A stretch of DNA of 64,000 nt from assembly GCA_026545225.1 (NCBI GenBank), contig CM048845.1, positions 58,408,033 through 58,472,032 of the forward strand, in the 5' to 3' direction. Position 1 is the first letter of the stretch. Every line of letters starts with the position of its first letter. The notes under the pieces are model-generated. The model was not told where the DNA came from and ran no database searches. It worked only from the letters and a program-made list of their open reading frames with translations. The DNA comes from Cornus controversa. Its lineage: Eukaryota > Streptophyta > Magnoliopsida > Cornales > Cornaceae. Below are positions 1 through 11,234 of the stretch, piece by piece. Both the position numbers and the translations under genes were made by a program.

Positions 1-747
1 TCCCCCTTTCCTTTCCTGTAATCCCTCCTTAACTAACAGTGTTACAGTGCATCATCAACCACCTAAGCATAAGTGGTATAAGCTGGACTACCCATAATGA
101 CCTATCGAATAGGCCAATTTAAACCATTCACGAAACAATTCTTCTTCTTTTCTTCAGTGTTCACCTCCTTAGGTGCAAACAAAGATAGACTGGTAAACTC
201 CTGCTCATACTTGATGACTGTCCTGTCCCTTGCTGTAAGTCCAGGAACTCCCTCTTCTTAGTCTCCCTCACTCACATGGAAAATACTTGTCATCAAAACA
301 AACTTGAAACTTTGCATAAGTCGAAGTAATTCGCTCCGCCACTGTAGTAACTGATTTTCACCACTGTAATGCATCACTCACTAGCTTAAAAGTAGCCATC
401 ATCTGTTTCTAAACTTCTGTGCACACAATCATGCAGAGATGATGTTTGATGTCCTTCCTCTATTGATATGCTTCTTTCACCTCTGTAGACCTCGAAAACT
501 CTGGTGGGTTCCCTTTTGTGAAAGAATTCTAAACCCTCTCCTAAGTGTTAGGCTGCTCCACCGGTAATGGCACATGTGCCAACTGCGGTGGCTGCTGTCG
601 TAGCTGCTGATTCTGAAGAGCAGTAGCCACTCTTGTAGCTACAGCCTGAGCAATAATGGATGCCAAATCGGGAGAAAGTTCAGCATTTTCACCCTAAACA
701 TTTATCTGACCCCAGTTTTGGTTCATACTCCTCATACGAGGTGGCAT
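1..747 (-). pseudogene. Decayed Ty3/gypsy gag
   Basis: The minus-strand reading starts at the ATG complementary to 745-747 with MPPRMRSMNQNWGQ, followed by a Q- and A-rich stretch (IIAQAVATRVATALQNQQ). Further on are the typical Retrotrans_gag words NPPEFS, FDDKYFP and, in shifted frames, the EFL..QG..V.EYEQ.F..LS region. At least six in-frame stops and several frame changes interrupt it, so it cannot give a functional capsid. It belongs to the outer old element and continues past position 1. Confidence 0.82.
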
Positions 748-905
748 CTGCATAGATGAAAAGAAAAAAAATCAATACCCTAATAATAGACTAACATCTA
801 TAGAGTACAATGAGTCATATATTTAGGTTCTACTTATCAGAATACGTAACGAGGAAAATATCACATGACAGACCCTAAGAACCCGAGAATACTTGAACCT
901 AGAGT

Positions 906-917
906 GCTCTGATACCA
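906..917 (-). other. Primer-binding site, initiator-Met tRNA type
   Basis: On the minus strand the bases read TGGTATCAGAGC, the standard complement of the 3' end of plant initiator-Met tRNA. It lies two bases inside the LTR edge at 920, which fixes the orientation and the 5' LTR boundary of the outer element. Confidence 0.88.
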
Positions 918-919
918 AC

Positions 920-1115
920 TGAAATACTCCCTAAAATTTCAGACATGAAGTGACTAGTCTTCCACATAAAACATAAGAAATACGTACAACTGATAGCATA
1001 CAAGCACATAATGGAAATGACAAAAGAAAAGGAATAATAAATACTGAAAGGAAATAAAAAAATAATGTTAAGTAAACAATATATGAGTCTGAACAGTACA
1101 ACTTGGAAGTCCCGT
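920..1115 (-). repeat. Outer 5' LTR, inner-side piece
   Basis: This is the PBS-proximal part of the outer LTR, starting TGAAATACTCCC on the plus strand. It is cut at 1115 by the young tandem element. The last five bases, CCCGT, are one copy of the target-site duplication. Confidence 0.82.
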
Positions 1116-2550
1116 TGATTCGTGTGTGAGTGTGACTCAAAAAGTATATCAATTAAAATTTTCCACACTTCGCAATAGAACGAATTCCTTGCAGAATAGG
1201 GCTATCGAAATGAATGGGTATCGAACCTCAAGGACTGTGGTCTGACTGTGTTGGATATAAGGAATTAATTCTAATTAAATTTAAAAGAAATAAATTCTGA
1301 TTTTTAATTCTAAATTAACTAATGAAGCAATTGAACAAAAGCAAGAAAAACTAAGGAGTGTAGAGAATATAAGATAAGTCTAGGGTAATTGATTTCACCA
1401 CTAACTTCACAATCAATGGTCAATTGAACTAACTATGGGGCATCATATCATGCATAAGTGGTGTCGGTGGCTACAAGCTCACCTTCATCCGTCAAGAAGA
1501 TAATATATGATTAAGGCTAAGTCATGGACTATCTTCGATTGGCATGGGCCATCTGCCTAACTACTCTACTCTAGGGTGCAGCATGGTTCATCTTCTCTAG
1601 GCATAATCCATCAAAGCTTTTAATGATATATTAAGTGAAAACCATTGTGTAATAATCACTCTCATGATCACAGAAAATAAGAGGGATGAGTTCAATAACA
1701 ACAATCAAGTATCTAAGACAAGATAAGAAATCATTGAAACTGAATTTATAAGACTTTTATTGCTCAATTCTATAAGAAGAATCCTCTAAATTACACAATC
1801 TATGAATGAATACAAAAATCCCCAATAATTAGAACAATCAAACCAGTGATGTTTAGTTAGGGCTCCATCAGAACCCTGGTGGCTGAACTAGCCGCTCATG
1901 ATACGCCTTGTTCTCCAATGATTCTCTATTCTAAAAGCTCTTCAAAGCTGCTGCCAAGCCTCCTCAATACAGCCCTAATTTGTCACTTTAAATAGCCAAG
2001 AGAATACATCAAAGTCCTAATCCAATTAGGAATTAATTAGGTTTTCCCGCAGCACTAATCAGGTGGGTTTTTTCTGCTGACTTCGGCCCAACTTTTGACC
2101 CACTAGAAGTCCGATTTACGGAATTTTCGTGAAATACAAAAGTGTGCAGAATCAAATTTCGTTCAACCTCACGCGAGAATTATGTCAATTTGAGGCTCGG
2201 AAATAAGACTTCTGGTCCGTTTTCCAAAACGGGATTAAGACTGCATTATGCGCAGATTTGGGCTTCAGGCCCGAAACCTTCTTAAGCTGTTGTAATTCTC
2301 TTGGACCTCTTCCTTGGGCTGATTTGAGTTAAATTATGGAGTTGAATGGATCCCTTTGGAGTAGGCTTCATCTAACCATCTTGGATGTCATCTTTAAAAG
2401 CCCAAAATCTTGGTTTTAACTGAAATAATCATTAAGGCCCTGAAAATACAGAAAACACTAAAACAAAGTAAAATCACAAAATAATCTATCACTAAGAGAA
2501 TAAAATATATAAATTAAGAGGTTAGAATGCGCAACATTCGATGCCGATCA
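1116..2550 (-). repeat. LTR 1 (3' LTR of the array)
   Basis: The LTR starts TGATTCGTGTGTGAG and ends GATGCCGATCA, giving the usual TG...CA ends. It is 1435 bp and preceded by the CCCGT target duplication. The polypurine tract abuts its inner edge at 2551. Confidence 0.95.
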
Positions 2551-2563
2551 CACCCCCAAACTT
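2551..2563 (-). other. Polypurine tract, distal copy
   Basis: On the minus strand it reads AAGTTTGGGGGTG and directly abuts the LTR at 2550. The equivalent tract next to LTR 2 is at 8618-8630. Confidence 0.85.
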
Positions 2564-5166
2564 ACATATTGCTAGTCCCTTAGCAATAGAATAAAACAAA
2601 ACTAAAACAAAGAAACTACTAAACACTAACTAAACTACCTAACTCCACTTTCGTGGGAGAAACGATTGCATTTAGCATATGCAACAAGCCTTTAAACCCC
2701 TAGGTTCCCCCTAGTGGACGAGTATAGTCTCGTGAGGGTTTCCAGAAATGTTACCCACAAACATTCAAAATTCTGTTTCAACATTAATTCAAGAAGAAGA
2801 TTACAATATATAGTTACAAACTTGCATTCAAGAATAATTTTAAATTTCTAAATTCCATCATTCAAATCAATGGTCCCCACACATAATTCACATCAACATA
2901 TCTCAAAATAACCAACTCTAGCTCCCTCGTGTAAAGTGAACTAGCAGTCATCTCATGTAGCACAACCCAGCTCTGAATATATTAAGACACATACCCTTTC
3001 AACTCACTAGCTCCCCTTATTGAACTCATACTTCCCAACATGCATACATGACGTTTTCATTTTTTTTTTTCATCATTCTTTTTTTTCATTGCTTTATTGG
3101 TTGTGCAATGTCTTGATCTATTAAGCTTTCTAAAAGATCCATGTAGCAAGCTTTCAGTCAGTGACTCCCAAACCAGATGGCTTTAGGGCACTAGGCTTTA
3201 AGATACCCCGAAGACCTAATTACTCGAATCAGTCAGGCTACAAATCAAGACAACCAATGCTCATCTTTTCTCACCCTTTCACTTTTGACGCGAACACTCC
3301 GTGCTTCCTGAGGCATAGAGGCCCGGTTACTCATGAAAAGGATCAAATTGATTTGCTTATTCATCACTTTTTTTTTTCACTTCTTTTCTTTCTTTTTTCA
3401 TTGAAGTCAAGTATAACACATCATCGGTACTCATTCTCAAGAGATACTAATTAATATCAAGCATATGTAACTCAATAACTCAAAACATAGGTTTATACCC
3501 CACAAGATTATGCTAGTGTGTCTGTGCATGTAAGGAAACTAAAATTAATCACTCCAAAACATGTTATTGCAAACTATGATTAAAACCACATAATTTAAAC
3601 CATAGTTTTCAAGAATTTAAAACATACTCAAAAATTGCAAGTTAAGCACCTACATAAGGTATTAATCCTTTGAATAATGTCAAAACATTATATCTAAAAA
3701 TAAAACAAAATAAAATAAAAAACAAACTAAGAAAATAAAATAAAATAAAATCCTAATACAAAAAGAATTTCACAAATTTTCCCCATATGCAATAAAGCAC
3801 AAAAATAGGCATCGCCTCACCCCCAAACTTAAACTGTACATTGTCCTCAATGTACACCCAATTGAAGCATAGAGAAGGTTAAGAACGATAATACCAGGAA
3901 TCCGGAGAAGGAGTGGCAAGAAAATAGAGCACACCAAGTTGTATGAAGGCAATGCAAGCACACCCCCAAACTTGGATGGTACAACCTGTCAAAATAAACC
4001 ACTATACCCCAAAAACCAAGTGAAATAGTATGGGTGAAAATAAATATGAAATAGAATTTTTTTTTTTTTTTTTTGAAACTTAAAAAAAAATCAAAATAAA
4101 AAATAAAATAAAGAAAAGAAAATTAAAAATTAAAAAAAAATACAAAAGATAGTTACCTCCGAAAAATCAAGGAGAAAGTGGTGCCGAAGCATCTAAGTCA
4201 TGGCCGGAATGCTGCATCAAAATCAACCAACTATCCCACAGTTAATGTGCAATGTCCTCCCCCAAACTTGTAGCACAAAACCTCTCAAAGAAATCCAACC
4301 AATTTTCAAACAAAGTCTACTTCCTTGTGAAGAAGAAACTTGAGAAAATTGATCATTTAATGAGGATGGAGAAAAATAGATTGGAATAGATGATGATGGT
4401 GATGAATGATGATGATCAAGTAGTGTTATGAAAGATTTTTAGAGTGTATTTTGATGTTGGAGAGGCACAAAGAGGTCACCAAAGTGATGTATTTTCAAGT
4501 GGGAGCATATAAGTATTGAAGAGGGAGCCAAAAGAGACAAAATGAATCAAATTGGGCATCCAGGGGCTGGGCGATCGATCCCCCTAGGGCTGGGCGATCG
4601 ATCGCCCAGCTGGTTGGTCTCCCAGCTTGGGGAAAAATGGGGGCGATCGATCCCCCTTGCTTGGGCGATCGATCCCCCCAGCTGATGCCTGTGAAGCCTC
4701 CATCGCCCAAGGTCGACCGGGACATGTATTTTTGAAGTCTCCATCGCCCAAGGCCGACCGAGAGCACATTTTTTCACCCGTCTTGAGTCCAAATACCTCG
4801 GTACACCTCTTGGCATCCTCCGGAAGCAACTTATACATCAAAAACTCAAAGACAACACATTAAACACACCTAATAATGGAAGAAAAATAAAGAAAAATAT
4901 AAACTAAAAATAAAAAAATAAAAAAAAAAAAAACTAAAGAAATTAAGGGATAGAAATACATACAAATCCTACAATTTAACGTCCGTAGGCGACGGTCATC
5001 GACTTCAATTGAAAGTTCACCCAATGCCACATCTCTTGAGGAGATTTAATTTTGTCCCTCCTTTATGATCCTCACTTCCTTGTACCAAATCCAAAGAAAT
5101 TGGAATGGTATCATTGGCTTCAAAAAATACATCTCTCTCCCTTGACGGAACATGTTTCAATTTTAC
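2551..5166 (-). other. Non-coding 3' half of the internal region, copy 1
   Basis: There is no coding sequence between the gag stop and the polypurine tract, where pol would normally sit. The polypurine-like word CCCCCAAACTT (plus strand) recurs at about 3820-3830, 3963-3973 and 4259-4269. A perfect 9-bp inverted repeat, TGTACATTG/CAATGTACA, lies at about 3836-3857. A GC-rich patch at about 4565-4770 contains four GCGATCGATC-type motifs and two copies of a CATCGCCCAAGG-CGACCG word. The frames at 3161-3454 and 4495-4863 overlap these repeats and look like chance. Confidence 0.8.
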
Positions 5167-6855
5167 TCATGGAGGAGAGTCTAATGATGGCATCGGAGGA
5201 GTACTAGAAAGAATAGGCAATGGCTCAATCGGAATCCTCCAAGGTGGAGAATTTTTCATGGTCACTACACCAAGTAAATCATTCACCCCCTCAATGGACT
5301 TCTCAACATCATGTGATAGAGCAACCGGATCAACTTCTTCAACATAATCATTTAAGTCATCCATGAAGAAACAATCACTCTCATCTTGAGGATGTTGAAT
5401 GGTATTAAAAGTATTCAACTTCACCTTAGGCTCATGAGAAATCTCAGCATTAGGACTCTTGAGGACTCTTTCTTCTTCAAGCTTCTTCTCCCCCACCTTG
5501 TTGTCACTTATTTCTCCACTTCTAAGAGTGGTGATGGCTTGAAATTGTTCATGGTGTGGGTTGCTTGAAGAAGAAATATTGTCAAGGACATGAACCCCTC
5601 TTGGGTTGGCAACTAGTTGAGTTGGTAGTTTCCCCTCTTCTCTTCTACTCACGGCATTGACAAGTTGTCCAAACTGATATTCCAGTTTGGCAATCGACTG
5701 AGAGTGAGAGTGAACTAGTTGAGAAGTGAATTGAAGTGTTGCTGCAGTGGCTTGCACTGTCTCTACAATAGAGTCAAGCTTCTCAAGTTTTGCTAGGACA
5801 ATTGTCATCTTGTCCTCAATGGCAAAAATTCTTTGTGCCATAGGAACTTGTTCTTGATATGATTGTGAAGGCACATAGTTCTGAGGTTGACAAGTGGGCT
5901 GAATTGCTACCCCTTGCTCTTGTGGAAGATTAAAAATTTGCCCAAGTGAAGGACAATTATTCACATGGTGCACAGGACTCGAGCAAAACTCATATGGCTC
6001 AAAAATAGAAGGATATGAAGATGGATTAGGCACTTGACCAGCCGCCATGAGTTGCACCACTCTCTGTGACACAGCATCCACAATGGTAGACATAGCATCT
6101 GCAGAGCCAAACTTAAAAATATTATCTGCCTTCCTTGAATGGGTTGGTCTGCTAGAACGAGATGAAGACACATGTTGCAAAGAATTGTCACTGAGATTCT
6201 CGAACAAAGTCCATGCTTCATCTTCACTTTTTAACATAAAAGTACCACCACATGATACATCCACCATTTGTCTGTTATTTTCTGTAAGTCCCTCATAGAA
6301 ACACTGCACTAACTGCCACTTTGGAACTTGGTGATGAGGACACTTCCTAAGAAGGTCCTTGAATCTCTCCCATGCCTCAAAAAATTGTTCTCCCTCAAAT
6401 TGAGAGAAACCAGTGATAGCACGTCTGAATTGATTGGTCCTCCCTATTGAAAAATATTTCTTCAAGAACTCACTTTGCATTTGAGTCCATGTAGTGATAG
6501 AACTCACTGGTAGAGATCTGAACCAATACTTGGCCTTCTCCTTCAAAGAGAATGGAAAGAGTCGCATCCGAAAAGCATCTTCTGAGAAGTTATGAATTTT
6601 TGTTAATGAGCAAACTTCTATAAATTCATCCAAGTGCTTGTACGGATCCTCATGAGTCAACCCAAAATAGGATGGCAACATATGAATGATACTGGGCTTG
6701 ATCTCATAGTTCTGTGCAGTGACATTAGGCAATTGAAAATCAACTGGTGAATTATAAGTCTCTGGGACATAGTAGTCTCTGATCAATCTCACTTTTTCCA
6801 CAACAGCATTAGGCACAATATTGTTGTCCTCATTATTACCACGCACACCATCCAT
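5167..6855 (-). CDS. gag: Gag polyprotein, Athila-like, copy 1
   Basis: This uninterrupted 562-aa frame starts at the ATG complementary to 6853-6855. Residues about 60-225 form a Retrotrans_gag domain: EDPYKHLDEF at 69-78, KEKAKYWFRSLP at 105-116, the FLKKYF segment at 130-135, and FEGEQFFEAWERF at 153-165. A degenerate zinc knuckle lies at 288-301 (YEFCSSPVHHVNNC), where the first cysteine is a tyrosine. A heptad-like stretch at about 340-400 probably forms a coiled coil. The layout matches Athila/Tat gag proteins. As capsid it would package element RNA in the cytoplasm. Nothing resembling protease or pol follows. It is identical in translation to the copy at 11235-12923. Function is inferred from family membership. 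Confidence 0.93.
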   Translation of the reverse strand: MDGVRGNNEDNNIVPNAVVEKVRLIRDYYVPETYNSPVDFQLPNVTAQNYEIKPSIIHMLPSYFGLTHEDPYKHLDEFIEVCSLTKIHNFSEDAFRMRLFPFSLKEKAKYWFRSLPVSSITTWTQMQSEFLKKYFSIGRTNQFRRAITGFSQFEGEQFFEAWERFKDLLRKCPHHQVPKWQLVQCFYEGLTENNRQMVDVSCGGTFMLKSEDEAWTLFENLSDNSLQHVSSSRSSRPTHSRKADNIFKFGSADAMSTIVDAVSQRVVQLMAAGQVPNPSSYPSIFEPYEFCSSPVHHVNNCPSLGQIFNLPQEQGVAIQPTCQPQNYVPSQSYQEQVPMAQRIFAIEDKMTIVLAKLEKLDSIVETVQATAATLQFTSQLVHSHSQSIAKLEYQFGQLVNAVSRREEGKLPTQLVANPRGVHVLDNISSSSNPHHEQFQAITTLRSGEISDNKVGEKKLEEERVLKSPNAEISHEPKVKLNTFNTIQHPQDESDCFFMDDLNDYVEEVDPVALSHDVEKSIEGVNDLLGVVTMKNSPPWRIPIEPLPILSSTPPMPSLDSPP

Positions 6856-7159
6856 GATGTAAATAATCTCTTCCTCTTGCTCAATGGTATGGTGATTGAA
6901 GTACCGGAAAAGAAAATAAAAGAAAAAAAATAAAAAAAAAACAGGTTAGTAGCAAATAAAAAAATAAAAAATAAAAATAAAAATAAAATAAAACTAATTA
7001 GTAACCGAAAAGAAAACAAAAAAAAAATAATAATAATAATAATAATAAAATAAAATAAAATAAATAAAAGAAAAATAAAAAATAAAAAATAAAAAAATTT
7101 TCCTAAACTAAAAATCTAATTAGAACTAATTCTAAAAATCCAAACAATCAAATAGACAG
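6856..7159 (-). other. Leader between PBS and gag, copy 1
   Basis: This is the minus-strand 5' leader. It is very A-rich on the plus strand, with runs of AAATA, AAT and A at about 6905-7098, so the RNA leader would be U-rich. It holds no convincing upstream coding frame. The equivalent in copy 2 is 12924-13227. Confidence 0.7.
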
Positions 7160-7177
7160 TCCCCGGCAACGGCGCCA
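7160..7177 (-). other. Primer-binding site, tRNA-Asp type, copy 1
   Basis: The minus strand reads TGGCGCCGTTGCCGGGGA, the complement of a plant tRNA-Asp 3' end including CCA. A five-base spacer separates it from the LTR at 7183. tRNA-Asp priming is known in Athila/Tat elements and agrees with the gag type. Confidence 0.9.
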
Positions 7178-7182
7178 AAAAT

Positions 7183-8617
7183 TGATTCGTGTGTGAGTGT
7201 GACTCAAAAAGTATATCAATTAAAATTTTCCACACTTCGCAATAGAACGAATTCCTTGCAGAATAGGGCTATCGAAATGAATGGGTATCGAACCTCAAGG
7301 ACTGTGGTCTGACTGTGTTGGATATAAGGAATTAATTCTAATTAAATTTAAAAGAAATAAATTCTGATTTTTAATTCTAAATTAACTAATGAAGCAATTG
7401 AACAAAAGCAAGAAAAACTAAGGAGTGTAGAGAATATAAGATAAGTCTAGGGTAATTGATTTCACCACTAACTTCACAATCAATGGTCAATTGAACTAAC
7501 TATGGGGCATCATATCATGCATAAGTGGTGTCGGTGGCTACAAGCTCACCTTCATCCGTCAAGAAGATAATATATGATTAAGGCTAAGTCATGGACTATC
7601 TTCGATTGGCATGGGCCATCTGCCTAACTACTCTACTCTAGGGTGCAGCATGGTTCATCTTCTCTAGGCATAATCCATCAAAGCTTTTAATGATATATTA
7701 AGTGAAAACCATTGTGTAATAATCACTCTCATGATCACAGAAAATAAGAGGGATGAGTTCAATAACAACAATCAAGTATCTAAGACAAGATAAGAAATCA
7801 TTGAAACTGAATTTATAAGACTTTTATTGCTCAATTCTATAAGAAGAATCCTCTAAATTACACAATCTATGAATGAATACAAAAATCCCCAATAATTAGA
7901 ACAATCAAACCAGTGATGTTTAGTTAGGGCTCCATCAGAACCCTGGTGGCTGAACTAGCCGCTCATGATACGCCTTGTTCTCCAATGATTCTCTATTCTA
8001 AAAGCTCTTCAAAGCTGCTGCCAAGCCTCCTCAATACAGCCCTAATTTGTCACTTTAAATAGCCAAGAGAATACATCAAAGTCCTAATCCAATTAGGAAT
8101 TAATTAGGTTTTCCCGCAGCACTAATCAGGTGGGTTTTTTCTGCTGACTTCGGCCCAACTTTTGACCCACTAGAAGTCCGATTTACGGAATTTTCGTGAA
8201 ATACAAAAGTGTGCAGAATCAAATTTCGTTCAACCTCACGCGAGAATTATGTCAATTTGAGGCTCGGAAATAAGACTTCTGGTCCGTTTTCCAAAACGGG
8301 ATTAAGACTGCATTATGCGCAGATTTGGGCTTCAGGCCCGAAACCTTCTTAAGCTGTTGTAATTCTCTTGGACCTCTTCCTTGGGCTGATTTGAGTTAAA
8401 TTATGGAGTTGAATGGATCCCTTTGGAGTAGGCTTCATCTAACCATCTTGGATGTCATCTTTAAAAGCCCAAAATCTTGGTTTTAACTGAAATAATCATT
8501 AAGGCCCTGAAAATACAGAAAACACTAAAACAAAGTAAAATCACAAAATAATCTATCACTAAGAGAATAAAATATATAAATTAAGAGGTTAGAATGCGCA
8601 ACATTCGATGCCGATCA
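7183..8617 (-). repeat. LTR 2 (shared central LTR)
   Basis: This 1435-bp LTR is flanked by a PBS on its left (7160-7177) and a polypurine tract on its right (8618-8630). It therefore serves as 5' LTR of one unit and 3' LTR of the other. No target duplication flanks it, as expected for recombination rather than a second insertion. Confidence 0.95.
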
Positions 8618-11234
8618 CACCCCCAAACTTACATATTGCTAGTCCCTTAGCAATAGAATAAAACAAAACTAAAACAAAGAAACTACTAAACACTAACTAA
8701 ACTACCTAACTCCACTTTCGTGGGAGAAACGATTGCATTTAGCATATGCAACAAGCCTTTAAACCCCTAGGTTCCCCCTAGTGGACGAGTATAGTCTCGT
8801 GAGGGTTTCCAGAAATGTTACCCACAAACATTCAAAATTCTGTTTCAACATTAATTCAAGAAGAAGATTACAATATATAGTTACAAACTTGCATTCAAGA
8901 ATAATTTTAAATTTCTAAATTCCATCATTCAAATCAATGGTCCCCACACATAATTCACATCAACATATCTCAAAATAACCAACTCTAGCTCCCTCGTGTA
9001 AAGTGAACTAGCAGTCATCTCATGTAGCACAACCCAGCTCTGAATATATTAAGACACATACCCTTTCAACTCACTAGCTCCCCTTATTGAACTCATACTT
9101 CCCAACATGCATACATGACGTTTTCATTTTTTTTTTTCATCATTCTTTTTTTTCATTGCTTTATTGGTTGTGCAATGTCTTGATCTATTAAGCTTTCTAA
9201 AAGATCCATGTAGCAAGCTTTCAGTCAGTGACTCCCAAACCAGATGGCTTTAGGGCACTAGGCTTTAAGATACCCCGAAGACCTAATTACTCGAATCAGT
9301 CAGGCTACAAATCAAGACAACCAATGCTCATCTTTTCTCACCCTTTCACTTTTGACGCGAACACTCCGTGCTTCCTGAGGCATAGAGGCCCGGTTACTCA
9401 TGAAAAGGATCAAATTGATTTGCTTATTCATCACTTTTTTTTTTCACTTCTTTTCTTTCTTTTTTCATTGAAGTCAAGTATAACACATCATCGGTACTCA
9501 TTCTCAAGAGATACTAATTAATATCAAGCATATGTAACTCAATAACTCAAAACATAGGTTTATACCCCACAAGATTATGCTAGTGTGTCTGTGCATGTAA
9601 GGAAACTAAAATTAATCACTCCAAAACATGTTATTGCAAACTATGATTAAAACCACATAATTTAAACCATAGTTTTCAAGAATTTAAAACATACTCAAAA
9701 ATTGCAAGTTAAGCACCTACATAAGGTATTAATCCTTTGAATAATGTCAAAACATTATATCTAAAAATAAAACAAAATAAAATAAAAAACAAACTAAGAA
9801 AATAAAATAAAATAAAATCCTAATACAAAAAGAATTTCACAAATTTTCCCCATATGCAATAAAGCACAAAAATAGGCATCGCCTCACCCCCAAACTTAAA
9901 CTGTACATTGTCCTCAATGTACACCCAATTGAAGCATAGAGAAGGTTAAGAACGATAATACCAGGAATCCGGAGAAGGAGTGGCAAGAAAATAGAGCACA
10001 CCAAGTTGTATGAAGGCAATGCAAGCACACCCCCAAACTTGGATGGTACAACCTGTCAAAATAAACCACTATACCCCAAAAACCAAGTGAAATAGTATGG
10101 GTGAAAATAAATATGAAATAGAATTTTTTTTTTTTTTTTTTTGAAACTTAAAAAAAAATCAAAATAAAAAATAAAATAAAGAAAAGAAAATTAAAAATTA
10201 AAAAAAAATACAAAAGATAGTTACCTCCGAAAAATCAAGGAGAAAGTGGTGCCGAAGCATCTAAGTCATGGCCGGAATGCTGCATCAAAATCAACCAACT
10301 ATCCCACAGTTAATGTGCAATGTCCTCCCCCAAACTTGTAGCACAAAACCTCTCAAAGAAATCCAACCAATTTTCAAACAAAGTCTACTTCCTTGTGAAG
10401 AAGAAACTTGAGAAAATTGATCATTTAATGAGGATGGAGAAAAATAGATTGGAATAGATGATGATGGTGATGAATGATGATGATCAAGTAGTGTTATGAA
10501 AGATTTTTAGAGTGTATTTTGATGTTGGAGAGGCACAAAGAGGTCACCAAAGTGATGTATTTTCAAGTGGGAGCATATAAGTATTGAAGAGGGAGCCAAA
10601 AGAGACAAAATGAATCAAATTGGGCATCCAGGGGCTGGGCGATCGATCCCCCTAGGGCTGGGCGATCGATCGCCCAGCTGGTTGGTCTCCCAGCTTGGGG
10701 AAAAATGGGGGCGATCGATCCCCCTTGCTTGGGCGATCGATCCCCCCAGCTGATGCCTGTGAAGCCTCCATCGCCCAAGGTCGACCGGGACATGTATTTT
10801 TGAAGTCTCCATCGCCCAAGGTCGACCGAGAGCACATTTTTTCACCCGTCTTGAGTCCAAATACCTCGGTACACCTCTTGGCATCCTCCGGAAGCAACTT
10901 ATACATCAAAAACTCAAAGACAACACATTAAACACACCTAATAATGGAAGAAAAATAAAGAAAAATATAAACTAAAAATAAAAAAATAAAAAAAAAAAAA
11001 ACTAAAGAAATTAAGGGATAGAAATACATACAAATCATACAATTTAACGTCCGTAGGCGACGGTCATCGACTTCAATTGAAAGTTCACCCAATGCCACAT
11101 CTCTTGAGGAGATTTAATTTTGTCCCTCCTTTATGATCCTCACTTCCTTGTACCAAATCCAAAGAAATTGGAATGGTATCATTGGCTTCAAAAAATACAT
11201 CTCTCTCCCTTGACGGAACATGTTTCAATTTTAC
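8618..11234 (-). other. Non-coding 3' half of the internal region, copy 2
   Basis: This is a near-perfect copy of 2551-5166. It has 19 rather than 18 T in the run at about 10124-10142, T at 10822 for C at 4754, and A at 11037 for C at 4969. It carries the same repeated polypurine-like words, inverted repeat and GCGATCGATC-rich patch (about 10633-10838), and no coding sequence. Confidence 0.8.

Noticed and set aside
3161-3454. 97-aa plus-strand frame, repeated exactly at 9228-9521
   Set aside because: The exact repeat reflects element duplication. It is antisense to the element, and I recognise no domain.
4495-4863. Overlapping frames with repeated GGSIAQ and GDRSP words on both strands
   Set aside because: They are produced by the CGATCGATC repeats of the retroelement's non-coding 3' region and overlap one another; no start context or known domain.
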